Positions 7,448-14,414 of a DNA stretch of 23,200 bases are shown in pieces. The stretch spans positions 1 to 23,200 of the forward strand of contig JAEZUR010000131.1 in NCBI GenBank assembly GCA_023420935.1, given 5' to 3'. The DNA is from Bacillota bacterium. GTDB lineage: Bacteria > Bacillota > Clostridia > Lachnospirales > Lachnospiraceae. The notes beneath the pieces were generated by a model. The model saw nothing but the letters and a program-made list of their open reading frames with translations, had not been told where the DNA came from and did not search any database. Position 1 is the first letter of the stretch. Every line of letters begins with the position of its first letter. The position numbers and the translations under genes are program-made.

Positions 7448-7721
7448 CATGAATATGGCTGTAGATAGATTCAGCTTGGTCAGACCGACTGACGACGGCT
7501 GCTTATAATCGCGCAGACAACGAGCCAAGTGACTGTTTACAGTCATTTGGCGACTGTCCGCGTGACCACAAGTCGCCTTATGTTTCTTGTGGTATCGTCT
7601 TGAGACTCAGGAAAAAGCGACGCCAGCTTAAGCGGCGCTTTTTCTATGCTATGAGGCTCAAAAGCGAATATGCCTAGGAAGGTAAGGCGACCAAATGAAT
7701 CTATCTACAGCCATATTCATG
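7448..7721. other. 274-bp ORF-less element with perfect 26-bp inverted ends (MITE-like or structured RNA)
   Basis: Bases 7448-7473 are the exact reverse complement of 7696-7721. The interior is richer in GC than its surroundings and full of stems: 7479-7483 with 7489-7493; 7524-7535 with 7540-7551 (12 pairs, 4-nt loop, one G-U pair if read as + strand RNA); 7565-7572 with 7586-7593; 7600-7609 with 7652-7661 (one mismatch) enclosing 7611-7623 with 7632-7644 (one mismatch). The loop bases 7573-7580 pair perfectly with 7683-7690, a pseudoknot. No direct target-site duplication is evident beyond the CATG that ends both arms. No protein of family type is encoded. It starts about 90 bp past the heptamer array and ends 30 bp from the stop codon of the ArsR-type gene. 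It could be a non-autonomous transposable element or a non-coding RNA closed by a long P1 helix; sequence alone does not decide. Confidence 0.7.
7611..7644. terminator. Terminator-like hairpin inside the structured element
   Basis: GAAAAAGCG-CGC pairs with GCG-CGCTTTTTC (13 positions, one A-G mismatch, 8-nt loop). The A and T tracts flank a GC-rich core, so it can act on either strand. It may end the leftward transcript of the regulator gene that stops at 7751, or be an internal helix of an RNA. Confidence 0.4.
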
Positions 7722-7750
7722 TCCACAACCTACCTTCTGCCACAGAAAAG

Positions 7751-8674
7751 TTACTCAAAAGTCAACTTCATAACAATATTTTGCCCATAATCCCCAAAAC
7801 ATTCTCCAAATATATTAATACCACCCACATTCACTGCTTCTTCTTTCACACCAAATCGCACTGATATGTATTCTTTGTCATAAAGATGATATTCTTTTAT
7901 GGTTTTGTCGCCAATTTTCTCTTCATCAATATAGGTTCCCGCTTCGTTAATCATCCATGTTTTTAGAATTCCATATTGGGTATTCTTATCCGGCCACCAG
8001 TCTGGATTGAGACTGCCCCTTCTACCGCCAAAATCACTAGGGCATGTCCAAGTTCCTGCTTCTATATCATTAATCCATACCGTAATATCCGAATTATGAT
8101 TTAGATTGTACTCATGATCTTCCGAACATAGTTCTGCTGATATTTCCATCTGCTTTTCTTTACGATCCTTTAAACTATGATTTGGAAAACGATATTCTAC
8201 ATATCCTTTCCCAAACCACAACAATTTAGTTTCAAATCGATCTGGGCTATAAAAACTTCTTGGCTCGTCCTCTTCTCCAATTGGACCTTTGGCGCCTGCT
8301 AAGCCGCAAGTAGGAGATACTTTATAATCAACATAGCTGCCAATTGGCATCCGAATGATCTCCGTGTCCTGAAGATTATTCATTATGGTATTCACTTCCA
8401 CATAGATGTGATCTAACATAATATGACAGACCTTCATGGAGCCTCGAATTCCTGGTTGAAGAGACGTCTTAATCAGTCCTGCTTCTTCCAAAACCTTTAC
8501 ATGCGCTGCAGCAGACGATGCTGGAATTGATAGTGTTTCGGCTATTTCATTTATATTCAAATCACAACGTCGTAGATGCTTTAAGATTTCAATTCTAGCT
8601 TCAGCAGATAATGCTTTTGCTACGGTAGCTAGATGTTTTGAATCATCGAGATTCATCTTAATGGTTTGTATCAT
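7751..8674 (-). CDS. ArsR-type (winged helix) transcriptional regulator with large C-terminal domain
   Basis: The 307-residue protein begins with a winged-helix DNA-binding domain (about 12-80): LSAEARIEILKHL, then NINEIAETLSIPASSAAAHV as the helix-turn-helix and LEEAGLIKTSLQPG as the start of the wing. The remaining 220 residues, rich in Trp, Gly and acidic residues (e.g. CGLAGAKGPIGEEDEPRSFY), look like a ligand-binding or sensor domain. It recalls the predicted regulators grouped as COG4189; the ligand is unknown. The start is supported by AAAGGTGAT. An inverted repeat upstream (8737-8760) could be its own operator. No partner gene is obvious: upstream lie a terminator and a small membrane protein gene, downstream the structured element. 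Confidence 0.8.
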   Translation of the reverse strand: MIQTIKMNLDDSKHLATVAKALSAEARIEILKHLRRCDLNINEIAETLSIPASSAAAHVKVLEEAGLIKTSLQPGIRGSMKVCHIMLDHIYVEVNTIMNNLQDTEIIRMPIGSYVDYKVSPTCGLAGAKGPIGEEDEPRSFYSPDRFETKLLWFGKGYVEYRFPNHSLKDRKEKQMEISAELCSEDHEYNLNHNSDITVWINDIEAGTWTCPSDFGGRRGSLNPDWWPDKNTQYGILKTWMINEAGTYIDEEKIGDKTIKEYHLYDKEYISVRFGVKEEAVNVGGINIFGECFGDYGQNIVMKLTFE

Positions 8675-8736
8675 TTTATCACCTTTTCTCGAATTTTGTT
8701 TTATTACAGTTTTTTTGTTAGAATCAGTTTAACATA

Positions 8737-8760
8737 ATATGATTATAAATACAATCACAT
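8737..8760. promoter_or_regulatory. Inverted repeat upstream of the ArsR-type gene (candidate operator)
   Basis: ATATGATT, 8 bp, AATCACAT: two 8-bp arms with one mismatch, about 65 bp upstream of the regulator's start codon and within likely promoter DNA. Autoregulation is inferred only from position. Confidence 0.35.
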
Positions 8761-8782
8761 ACCCAAACTCAGATAGCGGAAT

Positions 8783-8820
8783 GTAAAAAGACCATAACAC
8801 TTTACTAAATGTTATGGTCT
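8783..8820 (-). terminator. Rho-independent terminator after the 83-residue membrane protein gene
   Basis: A perfect 11-bp stem (8789-8799 with 8810-8820) around a 10-nt loop is followed on the minus strand by CTTTTTAC. It lies about 30 bp past the stop codon at 8852. Confidence 0.85.
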
Positions 8821-8851
8821 CTATCGTAACATATAAAATTTCTTATGCATT

Positions 8852-9103
8852 CTAACTATTTTGGTCTCTGTCTTCTTTCCATAATTGATACAACGCTCTA
8901 CCTGATACATAAAGTAAGGCAATACCCGCAATAGCGAAGATTATCATTGCTCCAATGATAAATACTTTATATTTATCCTCGGTAGCTGATAATCCATTAA
9001 TTAAGTTATAATCTGTATATAAAAGGTATAATGCAATTAAAATACGTATCGTATGATATGCCTTCCCCGATATTGGTTTTTTATCCAATTTGAACAACCC
9101 CAT
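8852..9103 (-). CDS. Small membrane protein of unknown function (two TM segments)
   Basis: This 83-residue protein has two predicted membrane helices (about 16-38 and 46-70), a basic N terminus (GLFKLDKKPISGKAY) and a charged C-terminal tail (WKEDRDQNS), so both ends are probably cytoplasmic. I do not recognise the family. The start has only a weak ribosome binding site (AGAAGA). It lies less than 10 nt past the T-tract of the transketolase terminator (9112-9157), leaving no room for a separate promoter downstream of it. The gene is closed by its own strong terminator, which supports it being real. Confidence 0.6.
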   Translation of the reverse strand: MGLFKLDKKPISGKAYHTIRILIALYLLYTDYNLINGLSATEDKYKVFIIGAMIIFAIAGIALLYVSGRALYQLWKEDRDQNS

Positions 9104-9111
9104 TCTTCTAT

Positions 9112-9157
9112 GATAAAAACTGCGCTGGAAAAGAAATCATTCTTCTGTCCAACGCAG
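9112..9157 (-). terminator. Rho-independent terminator after the transketolase genes
   Basis: CTGCG-TGGA (9148-9157, minus strand) pairs with TCCA-CGCAG (9120-9129), including one G-U pair, around an 18-nt loop, followed by TTTTTATC. It lies 15 bp past the stop of the C-terminal transketolase gene. Confidence 0.75.
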
Positions 9158-9171
9158 CTTTCGTTTATATG

Positions 9172-10110
9172 TTAGATAAATGCTTTAATTTTTGTATAAA
9201 TACCTTCTGCATCTAAACCATATTTTTTAATCAATTCAGGTGCTGGTCCGGATTCACCGAATACATCGTTCACACCAATCTTTAATACTTTAGTTGGTGC
9301 ATTGGCTGCTAATGTATCACATACCGCACTACCAAGTCCGCCGATAACAGAATGCTCTTCTACTGTAACAACTTTACCTGTTTCTTTTGCTGCTGCAATA
9401 ATAAGTTCTTCGTCTAACGGTTTAATTGTATGAATGTTAATAACTTTTGCCTGAATACCTTCCGCTGCTAACTTTTCAGCTGCTTCCATAGATTCAGATA
9501 CACATAATCCAGTAGCAACAATCGTTAAGTCTTTACCTTCACGAAGAGTAACACCTTTTCCTATTTGGAATTTATAATTTGCTTCATCATTAAATACAGG
9601 TGTTGCTAATCTTCCAAAACGTAAATAAACTGGTCCATCATGTTCCATCGCTGCTTTTACTGCAGCTCTTGCTTCTACATCATCTGCTGGATTGATTACT
9701 ACCATTCCAGGGATTGTTCTCATTAAAGCAATATCTTCATTACACTGATGAGTGGCACCATCTTCACCTACGGAAATACCAGCATGTGTTGCACCGATTT
9801 TAACATTTAAGTGAGGATAACCAATAGAGTTACGAACTTGCTCAAAGGCACGTCCAGCAGCAAACATTGCAAATGTACTTGCAAATGGAATCTTACCTGT
9901 TGCTGCAAGTCCTGCTGCAATACCCATCATGTTACATTCTGCGATTCCACAATCAATATGTCTATCTGGATAAGCTTTCTTAAATACTCCAGTTTTTGTT
10001 GCTGCAGCTAAGTCAGCATCCAGTACGATTAAATTCTCATATTGTGCTCCAAGCTCAGTTAAAGCATTACCGTAACTATCTCTTGTTGCTATTTTTTTTA
10101 CTTCTGACAT
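9172..10110 (-). CDS. Transketolase, C-terminal subunit (split transketolase)
   Basis: This is the pyrimidine-binding and C-terminal half of a thiamine-diphosphate transketolase, 312 residues, which must pair with the product of the next gene upstream to form an active site. It has the catalytic glutamate region CGIAECNMMGIAAGLA (about 53-68), the conserved GVGEDGATHQ-like segment SVGEDGATHQCNEDIALMR, and the C-terminal domain with VTVEEHSVIGGLGSAV. The complex moves two-carbon units between sugar phosphates, for example from xylulose 5-phosphate made by the ara genes. The start overlaps the upstream gene by 13 bp with a ribosome binding site TAGGTGA inside that gene, so the two subunits are translated together. 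Confidence 0.93.
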   Translation of the reverse strand: MSEVKKIATRDSYGNALTELGAQYENLIVLDADLAAATKTGVFKKAYPDRHIDCGIAECNMMGIAAGLAATGKIPFASTFAMFAAGRAFEQVRNSIGYPHLNVKIGATHAGISVGEDGATHQCNEDIALMRTIPGMVVINPADDVEARAAVKAAMEHDGPVYLRFGRLATPVFNDEANYKFQIGKGVTLREGKDLTIVATGLCVSESMEAAEKLAAEGIQAKVINIHTIKPLDEELIIAAAKETGKVVTVEEHSVIGGLGSAVCDTLAANAPTKVLKIGVNDVFGESGPAPELIKKYGLDAEGIYTKIKAFI

Positions 10111-10934
10111 AATGCTTCACCTACTTTCTCTAAATCTGCCATTGCTACAGCATATTGTTCATCATTTGGAGCGCTACCATGCCATCCAGCATTGTTTTCC
10201 ATGAAGGATACATTCTTACCTTTTACGCTCGTAGCAATAATAGCAGTTGGCTGTCCTTTTGTTTCTCTTGCTGTTTTAAATGCAGCTGCAAGAGCATCAA
10301 AATCATGTGCATCTACATTTACAACATTAAAATTAAATGCTTTAAATTTTTCATCGATTGGATATGGTGAACATACATCACAAACTGCACCATCTATCTG
10401 TAAATTGTTATTATCAACGATAACAGTAAGGTTATCTAATTTTCTATGTCCAGCAAACATTGCTGCTTCCCAAACTTGACCTTCTTGGATCTCACCATCA
10501 CCAAGTAAAGCATATACACGATAAAAATCATTGCTTAACTTAGCAGAAAGCGCCATACCAACAGCTGCAGATATACCCTGTCCTAAAGAACCACTGGACA
10601 TATCAACGCCTGGAATATGTTTCATATCTGGGTGTCCCTGTAAATAAGATCCAACATGACGTAATGTTTTTAAATCTTCTACTGGGAAGTAACCACGATG
10701 GGCAAGTGTAGAATAAAGACCAGGAGCAATATGTCCTTTGGATAAAACCATACGGTCTCTGTCTGCTTTTTTAGGATCTTTTGGATCAATATTCATTTCT
10801 TCAAAGTATAAATAAGTAAGGATATCTGTTGCAGAAAGAGATCCGCCTGGATGTCCTGATTTTGCACTATGCACTGCGGTAACGACACCCTTACGGATCT
10901 CATTGGCAGTCTTTTGAAGTTCTAATTTGTTCAT
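10098..10934 (-). CDS. Transketolase, N-terminal subunit (split transketolase)
   Basis: This is the diphosphate-binding half of transketolase, 278 residues. It has HSAKSGHPGGSLSATDIL near the N terminus, the GHIAPGLYS segment, and the thiamine-diphosphate motif that starts GDGEIQEGQVWEA (about 146) and ends at VDNNN (about 174). It needs the product of the overlapping downstream gene. The two-gene form is common in Clostridia and archaea, whereas many bacteria have one gene of about 660 codons. The start is supported by AAAAGGTGG. It lies downstream of talC, separated by a hairpin (11071-11104) and a probable promoter (10992-11020). Confidence 0.93.
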   Translation of the reverse strand: MNKLELQKTANEIRKGVVTAVHSAKSGHPGGSLSATDILTYLYFEEMNIDPKDPKKADRDRMVLSKGHIAPGLYSTLAHRGYFPVEDLKTLRHVGSYLQGHPDMKHIPGVDMSSGSLGQGISAAVGMALSAKLSNDFYRVYALLGDGEIQEGQVWEAAMFAGHRKLDNLTVIVDNNNLQIDGAVCDVCSPYPIDEKFKAFNFNVVNVDAHDFDALAAAFKTARETKGQPTAIIATSVKGKNVSFMENNAGWHGSAPNDEQYAVAMADLEKVGEALCQK

Positions 10935-10989
10935 TTGATTACCACCTTTTCTTTATTCGTGACACGAAATCAACTGTGAGAAACACGCG

Positions 10990-11026
10990 AAATGTTATCA
11001 AACACGGTAAATGTTATCAAACACGG
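10990..11026. repeat. 19-bp tandem repeat, two copies, in the transketolase leader
   Basis: The 18-bp unit AAATGTTATCAAACACGG occurs at 10990-11007 and 11009-11026, identical, one base apart. A partial copy (AAACACG) precedes it at 10981-10987. The second copy runs into a perfect 7-bp inverted repeat AAACACG-GAA-CGTGTTT at 11019-11035. Confidence 0.85.
10992..11020 (-). promoter_or_regulatory. Candidate promoter of the transketolase genes, formed by a tandem repeat
   Basis: On the minus strand TTGATA (11015-11020), a 17-bp spacer and TAACAT (10992-10997) fit a sigma-A promoter of moderate quality, about 58 bp upstream of the start codon. The -35 lies in one copy and the -10 in the next copy of the 19-bp repeat. 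Confidence 0.4.
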
Positions 11027-11070
11027 AACGTGTTTTCCACACGGGCACTCGCCAAATGGAACTATTTATA

Positions 11071-11104
11071 AACAATCAGATTTGTGCTAGCACATCTGAT
11101 TGTT
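11071..11104 (-). terminator. Strong hairpin downstream of talC (probable terminator)
   Basis: An 11-bp stem (11071-11081 with 11094-11104) continues, after a 2-nt bulge, into the self-complementary GTGCTAGCAC (11084-11093). On the minus strand it is followed by TATAAATAG, a weak T-tract, so it may be a partial terminator or an mRNA-stabilising hairpin between talC and the transketolase genes. Confidence 0.5.
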
Positions 11105-11184
11105 CCTAAATACTTCCACCCGTCTCATTGCCTTCGCGATCATTATAGCACATCTACAACTTTGGTTGCAATATATAACTCTAT

Positions 11185-11838
11185 TTATTCACCGAATACT
11201 GCTTTGTAATCTTGTTGGAATTTTTCAATACCTTGATCTGTTAATGGGTGTTTTGTCATCTGCTCAATTACACTGTATGGTACAGTTGCAATATGAGAAC
11301 CAGCTAAAGCACAGTCAGTCACATGAATTGGATTACGTACACTTGCTGAAATAATTTCAGATTCTAAACCATATATTTGGAAAATCTCAGAAATGGTACG
11401 AATTAAATCAATACCAGGCTGTGAAATATCATCTAAACGTCCAAGGAAAGGTGATACAAAAGCTGCACCTGCTCTTGCTGCAAGAAGTGCTTGGTTTGCT
11501 GAGAAAATAAGTGTTACATTTACTTTAATTCCTTCGCTTGCTAATACTTTTGTTGCCTTTAATCCTTCTACTGTCATAGGAATCTTAACAACCATGTTTG
11601 GATGAATTTTAGCAATTTCTCTACCTTCTGCAATCATACCCTCTGCGTCTACTGTAGTTGCTTTAACTTCACCACTGATTGGACCATCTACGATTGAAGC
11701 AATTTCTGCGATAACTTGTTTAAAATCTCTTCCTTCTTTGGCAATTAAAGATGGATTTGTAGTAACTCCGCAGATTACTCCCATAGCATTTGCCTTTTTA
11801 ATATCCTCTACATTGGCTGTGTCGATAAAAAATTTCAT
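11185..11838 (-). CDS. tal: Transaldolase, TalC/FSA-type small family
   Basis: This 217-residue class I aldolase belongs to the small transaldolase / fructose-6-phosphate aldolase family. It has FIDTANVEDI at the start, GVTTNPSLIAKEG at 24-36, and the Schiff-base lysine at 85 in VVKIPMT, the same position as in E. coli FsaA. Residue 131 is Phe (SPFLGR). To my knowledge FsaA has Tyr here and true transaldolases have Phe, so transaldolase activity is the better call. It would move a three-carbon unit from sedoheptulose 7-phosphate to glyceraldehyde 3-phosphate. The start has a strong AGGAGG. Placed between araD and the transketolase genes, it links arabinose use with the pentose phosphate pathway. 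Confidence 0.93.
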   Translation of the reverse strand: MKFFIDTANVEDIKKANAMGVICGVTTNPSLIAKEGRDFKQVIAEIASIVDGPISGEVKATTVDAEGMIAEGREIAKIHPNMVVKIPMTVEGLKATKVLASEGIKVNVTLIFSANQALLAARAGAAFVSPFLGRLDDISQPGIDLIRTISEIFQIYGLESEIISASVRNPIHVTDCALAGSHIATVPYSVIEQMTKHPLTDQGIEKFQQDYKAVFGE

Positions 11839-11875
11839 TTTAAAATCCTCCTTATTTTTAATAACCTTTGATTAG

Positions 11876-11891
11876 TTAGTTTATTAACTAA
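11876..11891. promoter_or_regulatory. Inverted repeat next to the talC -10 box (candidate operator)
   Basis: TTAGTT-TATT-AACTAA, perfect 6-bp arms, directly abuts the -10 box on its transcribed side, where a bound repressor would block initiation. The regulator is unknown; the site does not match the AraR-like site at 17095-17110. Confidence 0.4.
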
Positions 11892-11920
11892 ACTATATCA
11901 TATAATATTTACTTTGTCCA
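11892..11920 (-). promoter_or_regulatory. Promoter of talC
   Basis: On the minus strand TGGACA (11915-11920), a 17-bp spacer and TATAGT (11892-11897), each one base from consensus, lie about 55 bp upstream of the talC start. Confidence 0.7.
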
Positions 11921-11936
11921 TACAAGTACGTAAGAA
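11921..11936. promoter_or_regulatory. Weak AraR-like site upstream of the talC -35 box
   Basis: The core GTACGTA (11926-11932) matches the centre of the AraR consensus (ATTTGTACGTACAAAT, from memory), but the outer bases fit poorly. It lies immediately upstream of the talC -35 box. Proposed only because the araR promoter carries a better match. Confidence 0.25.
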
Positions 11937-11966
11937 AAAACATATTCTTTTCGGAATCGACGAAAA
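11935..11966 (-). terminator. Weak hairpin with T-run after araD
   Basis: TTTTCG (11948-11953) pairs with CGAAAA (11961-11966) around a 7-nt loop. On the minus strand it is followed after 7 nt by a run of six T. Stem and spacing are poor, so partial readthrough from araD into talC is likely. Confidence 0.3.
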
Positions 11967-11973
11967 CCCTATT

Positions 11974-12675
11974 TTAGTGATCCTCAGATCCTTGTCCATA
12001 ATAAGCATTCGCACCATGTTTTCTAAAATAATGTTTATCCAACAAGAACTGAGGAACTCGTTCTACTCTTGGATTTAGAGTCATTGTTTTATAAGCCATC
12101 TCAGCAACTTTATCAAGAACGACAGCATTATATACAGAACCTTTTGGAGTTTTGCCCCATGCAAACGGCCCATGATTCTTTACTACAATTCCTGGAATTG
12201 CCATAGGATCTTGTTCTCCAATGGTTTCTACAATTACATTTCCAGTATTCTTTTCATAAGCTTGCTCAATTTCCTCCTTGGTTAAATCCCTGGTACAAGG
12301 AATGTCACCATAGAAATAATCAGCATGAGTCGTTCCAAATGCCGGTATGTCAAGACCTGCCTGTGCAAATGTAACTGCCCATGTGGAGTGTGTATGAACC
12401 ACTCCACCAATCTCTGGGTAATTGTTGTATAAAACTAGATGAGTATCTGTATCCGATGATGGCTTGTACTTCCCTTCTACAATGGTTCCGTTTAAATCTA
12501 CAACCACCATATCATCTGCTGTCATGTTATCGTAATCCACACCACTTGGCTTAATAACTACAAGACCTTTTTCTCTATCTATTCCGCTAACATTACCCCA
12601 TGTATAGATAACCATGCCTTTTTCCTGTAATTCCATATTAGCTTCATAGACTTCTTTTTTTAATTGTTCTAACAT
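11974..12675 (-). CDS. araD: L-ribulose-5-phosphate 4-epimerase
   Basis: AraD converts L-ribulose 5-phosphate to D-xylulose 5-phosphate, the third step of arabinose breakdown. The protein has 233 residues, the usual length for this class II aldolase-like, metal-dependent epimerase. It has GNVSGIDREKGLVVIKPSGV (27-46), metal-binding histidines in VVHTHST (His94 and His96) and in VKNHGPFAWGK (about 168), and GTTHADYFYGDIPCT. The start is supported by TTGGAGG. It lies 44 bp after araB in the same leftward operon. The retained 4-epimerase length and the neighbours favour AraD over the related fuculose aldolases. Confidence 0.95.
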   Translation of the reverse strand: MLEQLKKEVYEANMELQEKGMVIYTWGNVSGIDREKGLVVIKPSGVDYDNMTADDMVVVDLNGTIVEGKYKPSSDTDTHLVLYNNYPEIGGVVHTHSTWAVTFAQAGLDIPAFGTTHADYFYGDIPCTRDLTKEEIEQAYEKNTGNVIVETIGEQDPMAIPGIVVKNHGPFAWGKTPKGSVYNAVVLDKVAEMAYKTMTLNPRVERVPQFLLDKHYFRKHGANAYYGQGSEDH

Positions 12676-12719
12676 TCCTTATCCTCCAAGTCATTCAGGG
12701 ATTATTGCCCCCCTAATCT

Positions 12720-14393
12720 TTACTTTCTTGCTTCCGCCTTGATGGCTTTCAATCGTTTCATCACATCATTTTCTCCACGGCCAAAATAATCATGTAGCAG
12801 TTTATATTCTGCATATAATTTTTTATAAGCGGCAACATTTTCTGGAATAGGTTTATATGTTTTTTCTTCCACTTTACCCATAATTTTTGCTGCATCTACG
12901 ATTGAATCATATCCGCCTTTTGCAGAACCAGCTGCTACCGCTCCAAACATAGCAGCTCCAAGAGCTGGTGTTTGATCAGAAGCAGAGATAAAGATCTCTC
13001 GATTCGTAACATCTGCATATATCTGCATCATCATTGCATTTTTCTTAGAAATACCGCCACATGCATATAATTCTGTAATTGGAACACCTGCATCTTCAAA
13101 TGTTTCAATAATAATATTCTTACCATAAGCAGTTGCTTCAATTAAAGCACGGTACATTTCTTCTGGTTTGGTTGTTAATGTCATTCCAAGCATCATTCCA
13201 GTTAGATCCACATCCACTAAAACAGAACGGTTACCATTCCACCAGTCAAGAGCTAATAAACCACTTTCACCTACTTTTAATTTCTCTGCTTTTTCTGTTA
13301 AATACTGATGAATGTTTTTACCAGCAGCTTTTGCTGCAGCATGATATTCTTTTGATATACAATTATCTACAAACCATTCAAAATGATCTCCACAACAGGA
13401 TTGACCAGCTTCATAACCAAAGAATCCTGGAAGAACACCATCTTCTACCACGCCACACATACCTGGAACGATCTTTTCTTCTGTTCCCAGTAGGATGTCA
13501 CAGGTTGATGTTCCAATAATCATAAGCATCTTTCCTGCATCTGTAATACCAACTGCTGGTACAGCAACATGTGCATCTACATTGGCTACTCCAACGGCTG
13601 TTCCTGGTAATAGACCAATTTTGGCTGCCATCTCCTTTGTAAGTTCTCCAGCTTTTTCTCCCAGTGGATAAATCTCAGTACTTAATTTTTCTTCTACCAC
13701 ATTTTCAAGTTGAGGATTTAATGCTTTAAAAAATTCTTTGGATGGATATCCTTTTTGTTTATGCCAAAGAGCCTTATAACCTGCTGTACAGCTATTTCTC
13801 TTCTCTTCTCCGCATAACATCATAGTTACCCAATCTGTTGCTTCCATAAAACGATCTGCCATATCATAAATCTCAGGGGCTTCATCAAGAATCTGCATGA
13901 TTTTAGGGATCATCCATTCGGAAGAAATCTTACCACCATAACGTGATAAGAATTCTTCTCCTCTTTCCTTAGCTATCTGATTCAAAAGATTCGCTTGTGC
14001 CTGTGCTGCATGATGCTTCCATAATTTTAGCCAAGCATGAGGATTTGATTTTAAATCCTCTCTAAAACAAAGTGGTTGCCCTTGTTTGTCAATTGGAAGC
14101 ATAGTACATGCAGTAAAATCAATCGCTATACCGATTACATTTTCTGGATTTACCTGTGATTCATCAAGTACTGCTGGTATCGTAACTTCTAGCACTTCTA
14201 AATAATCTGCCGGATGTTCTAAAGCCCAATCTGGTTCTAGTGGAGTTCCATCAGGTAAATATTCATCCATTACACCATGTGTATACATTTTTACTGATTG
14301 TGCAATCATATTACCTGTTGCTACTTCGACTAAAACTGCTCTTCCAGATTGTGTTCCATAATCAACACCAATCGCATATTTTTTATCACCCAT
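12720..14393 (-). CDS. araB: Ribulokinase
   Basis: AraB phosphorylates L-ribulose with ATP to L-ribulose 5-phosphate. The 557-residue protein belongs to the FGGY carbohydrate kinases. It has the N-terminal phosphate-binding strand GVDYGTQSGRAVLVEVATG (9-27), ALDFTAC-like IAIDFTACTMLPID (about 107-120), and in the second domain MLMIIGTSTCDILLG and YACGGISKKNAMMMQIYADV, the FGGY signature region. It is araB-type by length and by similarity of the N terminus. The ribosome binding site AGGAGG lies 11 nt before the ATG. It lies 21 bp after araA and 44 bp before araD, so all three are cotranscribed. Confidence 0.96.
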   Translation of the reverse strand: MGDKKYAIGVDYGTQSGRAVLVEVATGNMIAQSVKMYTHGVMDEYLPDGTPLEPDWALEHPADYLEVLEVTIPAVLDESQVNPENVIGIAIDFTACTMLPIDKQGQPLCFREDLKSNPHAWLKLWKHHAAQAQANLLNQIAKERGEEFLSRYGGKISSEWMIPKIMQILDEAPEIYDMADRFMEATDWVTMMLCGEEKRNSCTAGYKALWHKQKGYPSKEFFKALNPQLENVVEEKLSTEIYPLGEKAGELTKEMAAKIGLLPGTAVGVANVDAHVAVPAVGITDAGKMLMIIGTSTCDILLGTEEKIVPGMCGVVEDGVLPGFFGYEAGQSCCGDHFEWFVDNCISKEYHAAAKAAGKNIHQYLTEKAEKLKVGESGLLALDWWNGNRSVLVDVDLTGMMLGMTLTTKPEEMYRALIEATAYGKNIIIETFEDAGVPITELYACGGISKKNAMMMQIYADVTNREIFISASDQTPALGAAMFGAVAAGSAKGGYDSIVDAAKIMGKVEEKTYKPIPENVAAYKKLYAEYKLLHDYFGRGENDVMKRLKAIKAEARK

Positions 14394-14414
14394 AGTCTTG
14401 ACTTCCTCCTAGTA

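Noticed and set aside
7448..7721. Structured element considered as a retron msr-msd or an IscB-type omega RNA
   Set aside because: Inverted ends and hairpins are reminiscent, but no reverse transcriptase, IscB/IsrB or TnpB gene lies in the window.
7670..7864. 64-codon open frame on the plus strand across the right end of the structured element
   Set aside because: It runs from the element's inverted arm into the antisense of the ArsR-type gene; composition (His, Thr, Pro rich) and lack of a ribosome binding site argue against a gene.
13133..13519. 128-codon frame on the plus strand inside araB
   Set aside because: It is the antisense of a well-supported kinase gene and has no family features; the other short frames opposite galT, galE, tkt, talC, araA, araR and gdhA were left out for the same reason.
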